Source: an uncultured bacterium (lineage in GTDB: Bacteria; Bdellovibrionota_C; UBA2361; CAKMMH01). Taken from it: DNA of 6,741 nucleotides. The translations under genes were made by a program, and so were the position numbers. The DNA lies in the NCBI GenBank assembly GCA_927798255.1, contig CAKMMH010000095.1, positions 1 through 6,741 on the forward strand. Reading direction: 5' to 3'. Below are positions 6,644 through 6,741 of this stretch, one piece after another. The first letter of the stretch is position 1; every line of letters starts with the position of its first letter. Under the pieces are notes generated by a model. The model was not told where the DNA came from, made no database searches, and saw nothing but the letters and a program-made list of their open reading frames with translations.

Positions 6644-6741
6644 ATAATTAGTGTTTTTTTTATTCTTTACATTAGTTAATTGTTTATTTAAAATTATTAC
6701 AGTTTTGTTGTCTCGAGTCATTTTTCTTATCTATTTAACAC
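6644..6741 (+). other. T-rich non-coding tail, no identifiable element
   Basis: The 98 bases after the last stop are AT-rich, with a T8 run at 6654-6661. I find no stable GC hairpin before the T run, so I do not call a terminator, and I see no start of a further gene on either strand. Confidence 0.4.

Noticed and set aside
6640..6665. T8 run as an intrinsic terminator
   Set aside because: No stable GC-containing inverted repeat precedes the T run.
6485..6721. 78-codon minus-strand ORF with hydrophobic content
   Set aside because: It overlaps the C-terminal fragment of the decayed plus-strand gene. The hydrophobicity comes from antisense of Lys/Glu/Asn codons, and no ribosome site precedes it.

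Overview
The window comes from an AT-rich bacterial chromosome, by eye around 30% GC. The condensin subunit has the proteobacterial style: Walker A is GPNGCGKSN, and the hinge ends in a serine/phenylalanine/tyrosine stretch instead of the glycine-rich end seen in Bacillus. The SRP receptor carries an N-terminal membrane anchor, which is common in deltaproteobacterial lineages. I infer a proteobacterial or deltaproteobacterial-type organism such as Bdellovibrionota, with low confidence; no rRNA or other decisive marker is present.

Layout. Positions 1-969, minus strand, hold the 5' 323 codons of a gene that runs off the left edge. It encodes a TadE/TadG-type prepilin-like protein whose distal part is a cysteine-rich domain with five Cys-Cys doublets. 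Positions 970-1205 are a divergent intergenic region with a credible sigma-70-type promoter for the rightward operon. Positions 1206-4766 encode Smc, the chromosome-condensation ATPase, complete at 1186 aa but with an acidic, probably disordered insertion of about 155 residues in the N-terminal half of its ATPase head. Positions 4771-5895 encode FtsY, the SRP receptor GTPase, 4 nt behind smc and therefore probably co-transcribed and translationally coupled. Positions 5892-6643 appear to be one decayed gene for a small exported protein of unknown family, now split over two reading frames by two probable single-base indels and one stop codon, with its start unclear. The last 98 bases are T-rich and show nothing.

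How the genes fit together. Smc organises the chromosome for segregation. FtsY docks ribosomes translating membrane proteins at the inner membrane. They share no pathway, but both are housekeeping genes read from one promoter. The leftward gene points to a surface appendage or secreted structure of the Tad type. I see no CRISPR array, insertion sequence, tRNA, phage gene or new multi-gene system. The unusual points are the prepilin/Cys-doublet fusion, the Smc head insertion, and the decaying secreted-protein gene behind ftsY.
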